A stretch of DNA of 64,000 nucleotides. Origin: Kitasatospora phosalacinea (lineage in GTDB: Bacteria > Actinomycetota > Actinomycetes > Streptomycetales > Streptomycetaceae). This document shows, one piece after another, positions 55,087 through 64,000 of the stretch (position 1 is the stretch's first letter; every line of letters starts with the position of its first letter). The stretch lies in NCBI RefSeq assembly GCF_000717185.1, contig NZ_JNYE01000006.1:62001-126000 (forward strand), in the 5' to 3' direction. The notes under the pieces were generated by a model that did not search any database, was not told the DNA's origin, and worked only from the letters and a program-made list of their open reading frames with translations. The translations under genes were made by a program, and so were the position numbers.

Positions 55087-55410
55087 ATGGCGAACAGCAT
55101 GAAGATCAAGAAGGGTGACCTGGTCCAGGTCATCACCGGCAAGGACAAGGGCAAGCAGGGCAAGGTCATCCAGGCCATCCCCGCCGACAACAAGGTCCTG
55201 GTCGAGGGTGTCAACCGGGTCAAGAAGCACACCAAGCCGGGCCCCGGCACCCAGGGTGGCATCGTGACCGTCGAGGCCCCGGTGCACGTCTCCAACGTCC
55301 AGCTGGTCGTGGAGAAGGACGGCAAGAAGGTCGTCACCCGCGTCGGCTACCGCTTTGACGACCAGGGCAACAAGATCCGCGTTGCCAAGCGGACCGGTGA
55401 GGACATCTGA
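55087..55410 (+). CDS. rplX: 50S ribosomal protein L24
   Basis: A 107-residue L24, an assembly initiator. The N-terminal KOW motif is [20 protein letters not shown], followed by [19 protein letters not shown]. The ATG lies 3 bp after rplN; its stop overlaps rplE by 1 bp. Confidence 0.98.
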   Translation: MANSMKIKKGDLVQVITGKDKGKQGKVIQAIPADNKVLVEGVNRVKKHTKPGPGTQGGIVTVEAPVHVSNVQLVVEKDGKKVVTRVGYRFDDQGNKIRVAKRTGEDI

Positions 55411-55979
55411 TGTCTGAGACGACTGTTGAGAAGGTGACCCCCCGCCTCAAGGAGAAGTACCTCTCCGAGGTCAAGGGTCAGCTGCACGAGCAGTTCTCGT
55501 ACGAGAACGTCATGCTGATCCCCGGCCTGGTCAAGGTCGTGGTCAACATGGGTGTCGGCGAGGCCGCCCGTGACAGCAAGCTGATCGAGGGTGCCATCAA
55601 GGACCTGACCGCGATCACCGGTCAGAAGCCGGCCGTTACCAAGGCCCGCAAGTCCATCGCGCAGTTCAAGCTGCGCGAGGGCCAGCCGATCGGTGCTCAC
55701 GTCACCCTCCGTGGTGACCGCATGTGGGAGTTCGTGGACCGTCTGGTGTCGCTGGCGCTGCCGCGTATCCGTGACTTCCGCGGCCTCTCGCCCAAGCAGT
55801 TCGACGGCCGTGGCAACTACACCTTCGGTCTGACCGAGCAGGTCATGTTCCACGAGATCGACCAGGACAAGGTCGACCGTCAGCGCGGTATGGACATCAC
55901 CGTCGTGACCACCGCTCAGACCGACGATGAGGGCCGGGCGCTGCTGCGCGCTCTGGGCTTCCCGTTCAAGGAGGCGTGA
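55410..55979 (+). CDS. rplE: 50S ribosomal protein L5
   Basis: A 189-residue L5, which binds 5S rRNA. It contains [42 protein letters not shown] and the C-terminal [21 protein letters not shown]. Coupled to rplX by a TGATG overlap; rpsN is 3 bp downstream. Confidence 0.98.
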   Translation: MSETTVEKVTPRLKEKYLSEVKGQLHEQFSYENVMLIPGLVKVVVNMGVGEAARDSKLIEGAIKDLTAITGQKPAVTKARKSIAQFKLREGQPIGAHVTLRGDRMWEFVDRLVSLALPRIRDFRGLSPKQFDGRGNYTFGLTEQVMFHEIDQDKVDRQRGMDITVVTTAQTDDEGRALLRALGFPFKEA

Positions 55980-55982
55980 GCC

Positions 55983-56168
55983 ATGGCGAAGAAGGCCCTG
56001 ATCGCTAAGTCCGAGCGCAAGCCGAAGTTCGGCGTCCGGGCGTACACCCGGTGCCAGCGCTGCGGCCGTCCGCACTCGGTGTACCGCAAGTTCGGCCTGT
56101 GCCGTGTGTGCCTCCGTGAGATGGCGCACCGCGGCGAGCTGCCGGGCGTGACCAAGAGCTCCTGGTAA
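55983..56168 (+). CDS. rpsN: 30S ribosomal protein S14, zinc-binding (type Z)
   Basis: A 61-residue zinc form of S14: [22 protein letters not shown] supplies two CxxC pairs. A zinc-free, Zur-controlled paralogue is normally found elsewhere in streptomycetes. A 266-bp gap, unusually long for this operon, separates it from rpsH. Confidence 0.98.
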   Translation: MAKKALIAKSERKPKFGVRAYTRCQRCGRPHSVYRKFGLCRVCLREMAHRGELPGVTKSSW

Positions 56169-56338
56169 TCCCTTACCGCCAGCTCTGACATCAGCGAGCA
56201 GTGTGCCCGACCTCGGCCCTTTTGGGTTCCCGCGAGGGATCCCGTAAGGTGTTGGGGTCGGGCCCCTGCTGCGGCGTCCCCTTCGGGCGACCCGCGGCCT
56301 TCCTGAGAGGGCTCGCGACACCCAGTCTTACTACGTCG

Positions 56339-56396
56339 CAGGTCCCCTGCGCTTGTGCCCCTTTCGCACTCCAGCGAGTGCGCGGAGGGGGACCTG
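56339..56396 (+). promoter_or_regulatory. Structured leader before rpsH
   Basis: Within the 266-bp rpsN-rpsH gap, CAGGTCCCC (56339-56347) can pair with GGGGACCTG (56388-56396), enclosing an inner CGCACT/AGTGCG hairpin (56365-56382). It lies about 40 nt before rpsH. S8 is the classic repressor of the spc operon, so this is a candidate autoregulatory site; that is inference from position. Confidence 0.55.
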
Positions 56397-56434
56397 GTGC
56401 GGAGAAACCACGGCGGGAGAGGCCTGAGGCCACC

Positions 56435-56842
56435 ATGACCATGACCGACCCCATCGCAGACATGCTCACGCGTCTGCGTAACGCGAACTCGGCGTACCAC
56501 GACTCCGTGGCGATGCCGGCCAGCAAGATCAAGGCGCACGTCGCCGAGATCCTGCAGCAGGAGGGGTACATCTCCTCCTACAAGGTTGAGGAGCCCGTCG
56601 AGGGCGAGGTCGGCAAGAAGCTGACCATCGAGCTCAAGTTCGGTCCCAACCGCGAGCGTTCCATCGCCGGCATCAAGCGCATCAGCAAGCCGGGTCTGCG
56701 TGTGTACGCAAAGTCCACCAACCTGCCGAAGGTTCTCGGCGGCCTGGGCGTGGCGATCATCTCCACGTCCTCCGGCCTCCTGACCGACAAGCAGGCCGCC
56801 AAGAAGGGCGTAGGCGGAGAAGTTCTCGCCTACGTCTGGTAA
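56435..56842 (+). CDS. rpsH: 30S ribosomal protein S8
   Basis: A 135-residue S8, a primary 16S-binding protein: [45 protein letters not shown] and [27 protein letters not shown] in pieces. Start ATG 56435 (MTMTDPIA) with GAGAGGCCTGAGG upstream; ATG 56441 is also possible. A structured region precedes it. Confidence 0.97.
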   Translation: MTMTDPIADMLTRLRNANSAYHDSVAMPASKIKAHVAEILQQEGYISSYKVEEPVEGEVGKKLTIELKFGPNRERSIAGIKRISKPGLRVYAKSTNLPKVLGGLGVAIISTSSGLLTDKQAAKKGVGGEVLAYVW

Positions 56843-56864
56843 TTCGGGAAACGGAGGTACAGCA

Positions 56865-57404
56865 ATGTCGCGCATTGGACGGCTGCCCATCCAGGTTCCC
56901 GCTGGTGTGGACGTCACCATCGACGGCCAGACGGTCACGGTGAAGGGCCCCAAGGGCTCCCTCACCCACGTCGTCGCCGCGCCGATCGAGATCGGCAAGG
57001 GCGAGGACGGCACGCTGCTCGTCACCCGCCCCAACGACGAGCGTCAGTCGAAGGCCCTGCACGGCCTGTCGCGCACGCTGGTGGCGAACATGATCACCGG
57101 CGTGACCGCGGGCTACCGCAAGTCGCTGGAGATCAGCGGCGTCGGCTACCGAGTCACGGCGAAGGGCTCCGACATGGAGTTCGCGCTGGGCTACAGCCAC
57201 CCCATCCTGGTCACCGCGCCGGAGGGGATCTCCTTCGTCGTCGAGACGCCCACCAAGTTCCACGTGGACGGCACCGACAAGCAGAAGGTCGGCGAGATCG
57301 CCGCGAAGATCCGCAAGCTGCGCAAGCCCGACCCGTACAAGGCCAAGGGCGTCAAGTACGCGGGCGAGGTCATCCGCCGCAAGGTCGGAAAGAGTGGTAA
57401 GTAA
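56865..57404 (+). CDS. rplF: 50S ribosomal protein L6
   Basis: A 179-residue L6 with two duplicated alpha/beta domains. The N-terminal [18 protein letters not shown] and C-terminal [25 protein letters not shown] are diagnostic. ACGGAGGTACAGC precedes the ATG, 22 bp after rpsH. Confidence 0.98.
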   Translation: MSRIGRLPIQVPAGVDVTIDGQTVTVKGPKGSLTHVVAAPIEIGKGEDGTLLVTRPNDERQSKALHGLSRTLVANMITGVTAGYRKSLEISGVGYRVTAKGSDMEFALGYSHPILVTAPEGISFVVETPTKFHVDGTDKQKVGEIAAKIRKLRKPDPYKAKGVKYAGEVIRRKVGKSGK

Positions 57405-57407
57405 GCG

Positions 57408-57791
57408 ATGAGCGTCTCTGTCAAGATCGGCAAGGGCAACGCCTACAAGAACGCCGCCCGCAAGCGCCGCGCCATTCGCGTTCGCAAGCGCGTCGTCGGC
57501 ACCGAGGTGCGTCCGCGCCTCGTCGTGACGCGTTCGAACCGCCACATGGTCGCCCAGGTCATCGACGACGCCAAGGGTCACACCCTGGCGTCGGCGTCCA
57601 CCCTCGACGTGTCCATCAAGGGCACCGAGGGCGACAAGACCGAGCTGGCCAAGAAGGTCGGGAGCCTGGTCGCCGAGCGCGCCAAGGCCGCCGGCGTCGA
57701 GTCGGTCGTCTTCGACCGCGCGGGCAACCGGTACGCCGGCCGCATCGCCGCCCTGGCGGACGCGGCCCGCGAGTCCGGGCTCGACTTCTAA
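57408..57791 (+). CDS. rplR: 50S ribosomal protein L18
   Basis: A 127-residue L18 that binds 5S r[40 protein letters not shown] in pieces and [25 protein letters not shown]. Located 3 bp after rplF; GGTAAGTAAGCG precedes the ATG. Confidence 0.98.
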   Translation: MSVSVKIGKGNAYKNAARKRRAIRVRKRVVGTEVRPRLVVTRSNRHMVAQVIDDAKGHTLASASTLDVSIKGTEGDKTELAKKVGSLVAERAKAAGVESVVFDRAGNRYAGRIAALADAARESGLDF

Positions 57792-57839
57792 GCCGCTCGT
57801 CGACTCTGTCGGCGGACGTAAACGAGAGAGGTAATTCCA

Positions 57840-58460
57840 ATGGCTGGACCCCAGCGCCGCGGTAGCGGCGCCGGCGGCGGCACCGGTGGCGAGCGGCGCG
57901 ACCGTAAGCGTGACGACCGGGGCGGCGCCCCCGTCGCCGAGAAGACCGCTTACGTCGAGCGCGTGGTCGCGATCAACCGTGTCGCCAAGGTTGTCAAGGG
58001 TGGTCGTCGTTTCAGCTTCACCGCGCTGGTCGTGGTGGGCGACGGTGACGGCACCGTGGGTGTCGGTTACGGCAAGGCGAAGGAGGTTCCGGCCGCCATC
58101 GCCAAGGGCGTTGAGGAGGCCAAGAAGAACTTCTTCAAGGTCCCCCGTATCCAGGGCACCATCCCGCACCCCATCCAGGGCGAGAAGGCCGCCGGCGTCG
58201 TGCTGCTGAAGCCGGCGTCCCCCGGTACCGGTGTCATCGCCGGTGGTCCGGTGCGCGCCGTCCTGGAGTGCGCCGGCGTTCACGACATCCTGTCGAAGTC
58301 GCTCGGCTCGGACAACGCGATCAACATCGTGCACGCCACCGTGGCCGCTCTGAAGGGCCTCGTGCGCCCCGAGGAGATCGCCGCCCGTCGTGGCCTGCCC
58401 CTGGAGGACGTGGCCCCGGCCGCGCTGCTCCGGGCCCGTGCGGCTGGGGTGAGCGCCTGA
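57840..58460 (+). CDS. rpsE: 30S ribosomal protein S5
   Basis: A 206-residue S5 with a Gly/Arg-rich N-terminal extension (about 40 residues), then the dsRNA-binding-like domain ([22 protein letters not shown], in which the spectinomycin-site loop is wild type) and the C-terminal [36 protein letters not shown] precedes the ATG. Coupled to rpmD by a TGATG overlap. Confidence 0.98.
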   Translation: MAGPQRRGSGAGGGTGGERRDRKRDDRGGAPVAEKTAYVERVVAINRVAKVVKGGRRFSFTALVVVGDGDGTVGVGYGKAKEVPAAIAKGVEEAKKNFFKVPRIQGTIPHPIQGEKAAGVVLLKPASPGTGVIAGGPVRAVLECAGVHDILSKSLGSDNAINIVHATVAALKGLVRPEEIAARRGLPLEDVAPAALLRARAAGVSA

Positions 58461-58642
58461 TGGCTCGCCTGAAGGTCACCCAGACCAAGTCGTACATCGG
58501 TAGCAAGCAGAACCACCGTGACACCCTGCGTTCGCTCGGCCTGAAGCGGCTGAACGACACCGTGGTGAAGGAGGACCGCCCGGAGATCCGCGGCATGGTC
58601 CACACCGTTCGCCACCTCGTCACGGTCGAGGAGGTGGACTGA
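58460..58642 (+). CDS. rpmD: 50S ribosomal protein L30
   Basis: A 60-residue L30: [39 protein letters not shown] and [18 protein letters not shown]. Its start overlaps the rpsE stop by 1 bp, and rplO begins 2 bp after its stop. Confidence 0.98.
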   Translation: MARLKVTQTKSYIGSKQNHRDTLRSLGLKRLNDTVVKEDRPEIRGMVHTVRHLVTVEEVD

Positions 58643-58644
58643 TC

Positions 58645-59097
58645 ATGTCGGACTCGCCGATCAAGCTCCACAACCTGAAGCCCGCCCCGGGCGCCAAGAA
58701 GGACAAGATCCGTGTTGGTCGCGGTGAGGGCTCCAAGGGCAAGACTGCAGGTCGTGGTACCAAGGGCACCAAGGCCCGCTACCAGGTTCCGCAGCGCTTC
58801 GAGGGTGGCCAGATGCCCCTCCACATGCGCCTGCCGAAGCTGAAGGGCTTCAAGAACCCGGCCCACAAGCAGTTCCAGGTCGTGAACCTGGACCGCCTGG
58901 CCGAGCTCTACCCGAACGGTGGCGAGGTCACCGTGGCCGACCTGATCGAGAAGGGCGCCGTTCGCAAGAACGAGCTCGTCAAGGTCCTCGGCCAGGGCGA
59001 CATCGCCGTGGCGCTGCAGGTGACGGTCGACGCCGTCTCCGGCTCCGCCGCCGAGAAGATCACCGCGGCCGGCGGTTCGGTCACCGAACTGCTCTGA
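58645..59097 (+). CDS. rplO: 50S ribosomal protein L15
   Basis: A 150-residue L15, a late assembly protein: [41 protein letters not shown] and the [17 protein letters not shown] region. In nearly all streptomycetes secY follows within the same operon; here a strong terminator and Stealth-family genes follow instead. Confidence 0.98.
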   Translation: MSDSPIKLHNLKPAPGAKKDKIRVGRGEGSKGKTAGRGTKGTKARYQVPQRFEGGQMPLHMRLPKLKGFKNPAHKQFQVVNLDRLAELYPNGGEVTVADLIEKGAVRKNELVKVLGQGDIAVALQVTVDAVSGSAAEKITAAGGSVTELL

Positions 59098-59112
59098 CGC
59101 GCGCAGCACCCG

Positions 59113-59151
59113 GGCCCCGGTCCTCCCGCGAGGGAGGACCGGGGCCTTCTT
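59113..59151 (+). terminator. Terminator after rplO
   Basis: A perfect 15-bp stem (GGCCCCGGTCCTCCC / GGGAGGACCGGGGCC) with a GCGA tetraloop followed by TTCTT, 15 bp after the stop. It ends the ribosomal-protein operon here. Confidence 0.9.
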
Positions 59152-59265
59152 CGTGCACGGATGTGTTCGGAAGCACACCGTCGCCTGTTCTTCCGGCCGG
59201 GGCCGACGGCTAGGATGGGCCGCCGTTGCCGGGGACTGCCCGGCCCGTCCGATGGAGCCGTGACC

Positions 59266-60767
59266 GTGCTGGGTGCTGTCATCCCCGAGGCACCCGCGCA
59301 GCCGCGGGCCGCGGGAGCGTGGGACCTGCCCGGGCACAGCTGGCTCGGGCCGCAGTGGTCGTGGCACCCCGACCGCCCCCGCACCGCCCACACCAAGCCG
59401 GAACTGACGCCGCTGGAGGGCCGCGAGGCCAACCACCGGGCGGTCACCGCGCTGCTGGACGCGGCCGGCGTCGAGCACTTCACCGTGCCGGGGGTGGACG
59501 ACCGCAGCTCGGTGATCGGCGTCCCGGAGCCGCGCCGGGCGGCCGCGCTGGCGGCGCTCGCCGCCGGGACGGACGGCTCCGGCGCCTTCGCCACGGCCGT
59601 CCGGCCCGGGCGCCCGCTGGAGCGGCCCCTGCGCCCCGCCGACCGGGCCGACTGGGACCGGTTCGCCGACACCCCGGTGCTGCAGGTGTCCTGGCCGCTG
59701 CTCGACCCGACCGGCACCCTGGCGCTCGGTCACGAGTACGGCTGCGCGGTCGAGTTCTGGACGGTGGACGGCGGCCTGCTGCGCGCGCCGCGGGCCAACC
59801 GGATCGCCGGCCGGGTCGCCGCCGACGGCCCGCCGGTGGAGCTGCCCGCGCACCTGTTCACCCGGCTGCTGTCCGCGCACGGCACCGACCCGGTCAACCA
59901 CCGCACGGTGCGCAGCCGGGCGGAGTTCGACCGCACCGGCATCGACGCCATCACCTTCCCCGTGGACCTCGTCTACACCTGGGTGGACGGCACCGACCCC
60001 GCCTGGCAGCGGCGCAAGGCCGAGGCCTCCGGCGCGGTCTACCACTCCGAGTCGGCGAGCGACGCCCGCTTCCTCAGCCGCGACGAACTGCGGTACTCGC
60101 TGCGCTCGCTGCGGCTCAACGCGCCCTGGGTGCGCAACGTGTACGTGGTCACCGACGACCAGCGCCCGCACTGGCTGGACGAGGACGTCCCCGGCCTGCG
60201 GGTGGTCGACCACCGGGAGGTGTTCGCCGACCCGGCGAACCTGCCGACCTTCAACTCGCACGCCATCGAGTCCCAGCTGCACCGGATCGACGGCCGGTCA
60301 GCGCCGAGGACACCCCGGTGGACGCGGCCTGCAAGAACAACCGGGTGCTGCTGGAGGAGTGCTTCGGCCGGGTCAACTCCCAGCCGATGGACCACATCCC
60401 CTACGCCCTGCTGCGCAGCGTGATGACCGAGATGTCGGAGCGCTTCCCCGCCGAGTGGGCCCGGACGGCGGCCAGCCGGTTCCGCGCCATGACCGACCTG
60501 TCGGTGACCTCCTCGCTGCACCACTACTACGCGCTGTTCACCGGGCGGTCGGTGCCGAGTTCACTCCGGTACGGCTACGTTCAGTTGGCCCACCCCGAGC
60601 TCGCCCAGCGGCTGGCCCGGATGCTCGCCTGGCGCGACCGGGACGCCATCTGCGTCAACGACGCGTTCTCCGTGCCGGAGGACATGGCGGCCCAGAACGC
60701 GGTGCTGGAGCCCTGGTTGGAGGCGTACTTCCCGACCCGCAGCCGCTACGAGCGGGGCCCCCGATGA
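59266..60767 (+). pseudogene. Stealth-family sugar-1-phosphate transferase, first copy, interrupted
   Basis: Members of this family transfer sugar-1-phosphate between sugars in capsule or wall polysaccharide synthesis (human GNPTAB is a relative). The reading frame is good from about 59260 to 60294: an N-terminal domain with AVEFWTVDGGLLRAPRANRIAG, the CR1 signature PVDLVYTWVDGTDPAWQ, and CR2 DELRYSLRSLRLNAPWVRNVYVVTDD through LPTFNSHAIESQLHRIDG. At 60295 the frame shifts and coding resumes in another frame with AEDTPVDAACKNNRVLLEECFGR and the CR3/CR4-like C-terminus to 60767. The missing stretch should hold the catalytic FLYxNDDVF motif (my estimate is over 100 bp lost). Start GTG 59266 has GGAG 8 nt upstream; GTG 59260 is adjacent. 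The break matches that in the third copy and may be an assembly error. Confidence 0.8.
60196..60295 (+). repeat. 100-bp perfect repeat in Stealth copy 1
   Basis: Identical over 100 bp to 63527-63626 in Stealth copy 3, while flanking sequence differs on both sides. The reading frame of both genes breaks at the right end of this repeat. Confidence 0.95.
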
Positions 60768-60842
60768 GCAGGGTCGGCGACGGGAACGGGAAGGACGGGG
60801 GGTCCGCACGGCCGTGCGGACGCGAACACAGGGAGACTGCGG

Positions 60843-62474
60843 ATGGCCGCGGACACCACGCACGTCGTCGGTAACACCTACCGGGCGCTGGTGCCCGCCG
60901 GCATCCGGCGGCGGGTCAGCACCCAGTTGTCGAAGGACGCCCGCACCAAGATCAAGCGCCGGCTGGCGGTGGCCGCCGGGCCCGCCGACCGCTACCGCAC
61001 CGAGCGGATCCACCGCCGGCTGCAGCGCACCGCGGAGGGCGCCGAAGCGGTGCGCCGACTGCCCGGCGGACGGCTCGCCCAGGTCCACTCCGGGCTCACG
61101 CCGCTCGAAGTGCTGCGCCACAACCTGGAGTTGGTCGCCCGGACGCTGGAGGCCGCGGGCGTCGACTGGTTCGCGGTGCCCGCCGTCAACGACCGGCACG
61201 CCGCGCTGGCGGTCGACGCCCGCGACCGGGTCCGGGTGTACCGGGCGCTGGCCGCGGCGTTCCGCGAGGCGCCGGGCACCGTCGAGCAGGTGCTGCCCGC
61301 GCCCCGCGGCGGCAGCAAGCCCCGGTACGGGGCGGACGTCCGGTTCGGGCGGCTCGACGGCGCGAAGGTGATCCGGATCGGCTGGCTGCGCTCCGACCCC
61401 AGCGGCGGCCTGGTCATCGGCACCAGCGTCGCCGTCGAGATCGAGTTCTGGACCAGGAGGGGCGACCGGCTGACCGGCCCCCGGCACAACCGGGTGATGC
61501 GCACCCTGTCCGCCCAGTCGCCGCCCACCACCGCCCCGCTGGGCGTCTTCACCCAGTACGCGGGCACCGCGGACGACGGCGTGCGGCTGCGCACCCGCGC
61601 GGAGTTCACCGTCCGCCGCGCCGACGAGGTCGACTTCGACATCGACGCGGTCTGCCTGGACGCGCCCGGCGACGACCCCGAGCTGCTCCGCGCCACCCTG
61701 CGCTCGCTGCACCAGTACGCGCCCTGGACGCGCCGGATCCACCTGCTGACGACCCGGGAGGCGCCCGACTGGCTCGCCGAGCACCCCGCCCTGCGGGTGC
61801 ACCGGGTCGAACTGCCCGCCGGGCACCGGCCCGAGGACGTCCGCGCCGGACTGCACCTGCTGCCCGGACTGGCGGAGCACTTCGTGCTGTTCCCGGCCGG
61901 GGCGATGCTCGGCCAGCGCGCCAAGCCGCACCTGTTCTTCACCCCGTTCGGCCACCTGCGGCTGTTCACCGCCGAACCCGACGGCAGCGAGTCCCCGGAC
62001 GCCCCCTGGCGGGCCGTGCTGGAGGCCGAGTTCGGCCGCACGGTGGCCGGCACCGTGCGCCCCGGGCCGCACGCCCGGCTGCGCTCGCTGTCGGCCCCGT
62101 CGGCCGACCGCCTGCCGCCGGGCGCGCCCCGCACCGACGCCGAGCGCTCCGGCCTGGCCGCCGACCCGCACGACTGCCTCCACCAGTACTGGGCGTACGC
62201 GGAGGGCCGCGGCCTGCCCGGCGCGGCCCGGCTGCTGGCGCTGCGCGCCGACGCGCCGTTCGCCGCCGCCCGGCTGGCCCGGATGCTCGCCCGGCGGGAC
62301 GCCGCGCTGCTCCAGTTCGGCGGCCTGAACGACCCCGGCACCCCCGCCGGGGCCGCCGGGGCGGTCCGCGAACTGCTGCGCACGTACTACCCGGTACCCT
62401 CCCCGTACGAACGGACCGACCGGTCCGCGGAGAGCGCCGTCGGGAGCGACGGGCAGGAGGTGGCGGGGGAGTGA
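60843..62474 (+). CDS. Stealth-family paralogue lacking catalytic motifs
   Basis: A 543-residue intact protein between two canonical but interrupted Stealth genes. It keeps the family frame (VEIEFWTRRGDRLTGPRHNR; LRATLRSLHQYAPWTRRIHLLTT). However, the CR1 signature YTWVDG is replaced by DAVCLDAPGDDPE, and the catalytic LNDD of the CR2 end is FPAG (LPGLAEHFVLFPAGAMLGQ). The conserved SHAIESxLHRI is also gone. It is therefore probably a non-catalytic partner of the neighbouring enzymes. AGGGAGACTGCGG precedes the ATG. Its stop overlaps the start of the third gene (GTGA), so they are coupled. The C-terminal 60 residues (LLRTYYPVPSPYE) resemble the end of copy 1 (WLEAYFPTRSRYE). Confidence 0.82.
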   Translation: MAADTTHVVGNTYRALVPAGIRRRVSTQLSKDARTKIKRRLAVAAGPADRYRTERIHRRLQRTAEGAEAVRRLPGGRLAQVHSGLTPLEVLRHNLELVARTLEAAGVDWFAVPAVNDRHAALAVDARDRVRVYRALAAAFREAPGTVEQVLPAPRGGSKPRYGADVRFGRLDGAKVIRIGWLRSDPSGGLVIGTSVAVEIEFWTRRGDRLTGPRHNRVMRTLSAQSPPTTAPLGVFTQYAGTADDGVRLRTRAEFTVRRADEVDFDIDAVCLDAPGDDPELLRATLRSLHQYAPWTRRIHLLTTREAPDWLAEHPALRVHRVELPAGHRPEDVRAGLHLLPGLAEHFVLFPAGAMLGQRAKPHLFFTPFGHLRLFTAEPDGSESPDAPWRAVLEAEFGRTVAGTVRPGPHARLRSLSAPSADRLPPGAPRTDAERSGLAADPHDCLHQYWAYAEGRGLPGAARLLALRADAPFAAARLARMLARRDAALLQFGGLNDPGTPAGAAGAVRELLRTYYPVPSPYERTDRSAESAVGSDGQEVAGE

Positions 62475-64000
62475 CCGGACACAACCCGGAGGGGTCGAGA
62501 CTGGTCGGGGTGTACCGCAACGCGCTGTCCCCCTCGGCCCGCAGCGCGCTCGCCAACTCGATACCGGCCGGCGTCCGCAGCCGGGTCAAGCGGGCCGTCG
62601 CCGAGGTGCCCAAGCCGCGCAACTTCGCCGGGGCCCGGGCCAGGCGGCTGCTGCGCCAGTGGCCCGAGCTGGCCGGCCGCACCGACGGCGTCCCGCGCGC
62701 CACCCTGTTCGGCAACCTGGTGGTGCTGGTGCACCGCCGCCCGCGCCCGGTCGAGCTGCGCGAGCACGTGCTGCGGCTGGTCACCGACGCGCTCACCGAC
62801 GCGGGGGTGCGGTACTTCGCCCTGCGCGGCCCGTCCGACCTGCGCACCTGCATAGCCGTCCCGGACGGCGAGCGGGCCGCCGCCGAACTCGCGCTGCGCG
62901 CCCTGGGCACCCGCACCCCCTGCTACGCGGCCGCCACCGACCGGGCCGGCGAACTCGTCGGGGAACTGCGCGAGATGTCCGAGGAGGGCACCTGGAAGCG
63001 GCTGCGCGGCACCCGCACCGTCCGGGTCGCCCAGCTGTGGACCGACCCGGGCGCGAAACTGCTGATGGGCTTCACCTACGGCTGCGAGATCGAGTTCTGG
63101 GCCGCCGCCGGGGGCGTGCTCACCGCCCCCCGACCCAACCGTGCCGCGGTCACGGTGCCCGAGCACGGCCGCGAGGAGGAGGTGCCGGCGAACCGGCTGG
63201 GCCAGTTCACCGACCCGTACCCGCCCGCCTCCGCCACCGTCCGCACCCGGCCCGAGTTCACCGCCCGCCACCCCGAGGACGTCGACTTCCCGATCGACGT
63301 GGTCTACACCTGGGTGGACGGCGCCGACCCCGCCTGGCAGGCCCGGCGCGCCGCCGTCGGCGGCGAGGCCTACCACCGGCAGGCCGCGAACGCCGCCCGC
63401 TACCTCAACCGCGACGAACTGCGGTACTCGCTGCGCTCGCTGCACCTGCACGCCCCGTGGGTGCGCCGGATCCACCTGGTCACCGACGGGCAGCGCCCGC
63501 ACTGGCTGGACGAGGACCACCCGCGGCTGCGGGTGGTCGACCACCGGGAGGTGTTCGCCGACCCGGCGAACCTGCCGACCTTCAACTCGCACGCCATCGA
63601 GTCCCAGCTGCACCGGATCGACGGCCAACCGGGAGCTGGTCCGCGGCCGCTTCGGCACGGTCATCACCCAGAAGATGCTGCACGTCCCGTACCCGCTGCG
63701 CCGCAGCCTCCTCGCCGAGATCGCCGAGGAGTTCGCCCCGCAGGTGCGGGCCACCGCCGCCAGCCGCTTCCGCAGCATCGGCGACGTCGCGGTGCCGTCC
63801 TCGCTGTACCACTACTTCGCCTACCACACGGCGCGCGCCACCCCCGGCGACCTGGCGTACACCTACCTCGACCTGGGACTGCCCAACGTCGAGCGGCGGA
63901 TGGGCATCCTGCTCGCCGGGCGCGACCGCGACGCCTTCTGCCTCAACGACACCGTCACCGAGCCGGGCACCGCCCGCGACCGCGCCGTGCGCGACTTCCT
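62471..64000 (+). pseudogene. Stealth-family sugar-1-phosphate transferase, third copy, interrupted and running off the window
   Basis: Starts at GTG 62471, overlapping the previous stop by 4 nt. In frame it encodes an N-terminal domain (CEIEFWAAAGGVLTAPRPNR), CR1 PIDVVYTWVDGADPAWQARR, and CR2 NRDELRYSLRSLHLHAPWVRRIHLVTDG through LPTFNSHAIESQLHRIDG. At 63626 coding switches frame and continues NRELVRGRFG, KMLHVPYPLRRSLLAEIAEEF, ASRFRSIGDVAVPSSLYHYFAYHT and AGRDRDAFCLNDTVTEPG to the window edge. The catalytic NDD segment, about 45-50 residues, is missing at the junction. The break is at the same codon as in the first copy and directly after an identical 100-bp stretch. Confidence 0.78.
63527..63626 (+). 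repeat. 100-bp perfect repeat in Stealth copy 3
   Basis: Identical to 60196-60295, 3331 bp downstream of it in direct orientation. It encodes VVDHREVFADPANLPTFNSH plus AIESQLHRIDG in both genes. The right end coincides with the frame break. Confidence 0.95.

Overview
The window is high-G+C actinobacterial chromosome. Codon use, frequent GTG/TTG starts, TAGGCT/TACACT-type -10 boxes and gene order (rpmG, MaoC pair, murB, add, aspC, tRNA-Trp, secE-nusG-rplKA, two lipoproteins, rplJL-rpoBC, rpsL-rpsG-fusA-tuf, S10 and spc operons) all point to Streptomycetaceae (Streptomyces, Kitasatospora or a close relative). It is the core transcription/translation locus, with accessory DNA at the left edge, between rpoC and rpsL, and after rplO.

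Left edge (1-4900): the end of an integrated element with a small excisionase-like gene, three 10-bp iterons and a tyrosine integrase, followed by a lone 725-residue CHAT-domain (caspase-like) protease. A short sequence at the integrase 3' end recurs about 2.4 kb away beyond the CHAT gene, as if the CHAT gene sat between two att-like or relic integrase ends. Chromosomal genes follow: yajQ, tRNA-Tyr, a cytosine-deaminase-like protein that seems to have lost catalytic residues, tRNA-Thr, tRNA-Met, rpmG and a HadAB-like MaoC pair. Then comes a TetR/MFS efflux pair in which the same palindrome fills the -35/-10 spacer of both promoters, and then murB, add and aspC.

Centre (15.3-29.7 kb): tRNA-Trp-secE, nusG, rplK-rplA, two lipoproteins, rplJ-rplL behind a long leader, and rpoB-rpoC. 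Hairpin terminators and leaders separate most transcription units.

Between rpoC and rpsL (29.7-44.1 kb) there is a mixed block. Its most interesting part is a divergent three-gene module: a class III nucleotide-cyclase-fold protein with all four key catalytic residues, a translationally coupled 729-residue protein with a degenerate P-loop, and a divergently transcribed Crp/Fnr regulator with an intact cyclic-nucleotide cassette. The cyclase C-terminus and the partner N-terminus carry the same 16-residue motif. The block also holds a DUF4097 lipoprotein, a WGR/beta-propeller protein, a two-component system, a membrane protein overlapping a sirtuin, a cytochrome P450, an ADP-ribosylglycohydrolase, a DUF2786 protein and a DUF1707 protein. 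A 76-bp intergenic repeat occurs after the DUF3291 gene and again after the P450.

Right part (44.1-59.1 kb): rpsL-rpsG-fusA-tuf, then rpsJ through rplO. The spc operon ends at rplO with a strong terminator. Instead of secY, three tandem Stealth-family sugar-phosphotransferase genes follow to the window edge. The first and third are broken at exactly the same point, immediately after a shared 100-bp identical stretch, which suggests either a repeat-driven assembly error or recombination. The second is intact but has lost the catalytic motifs.
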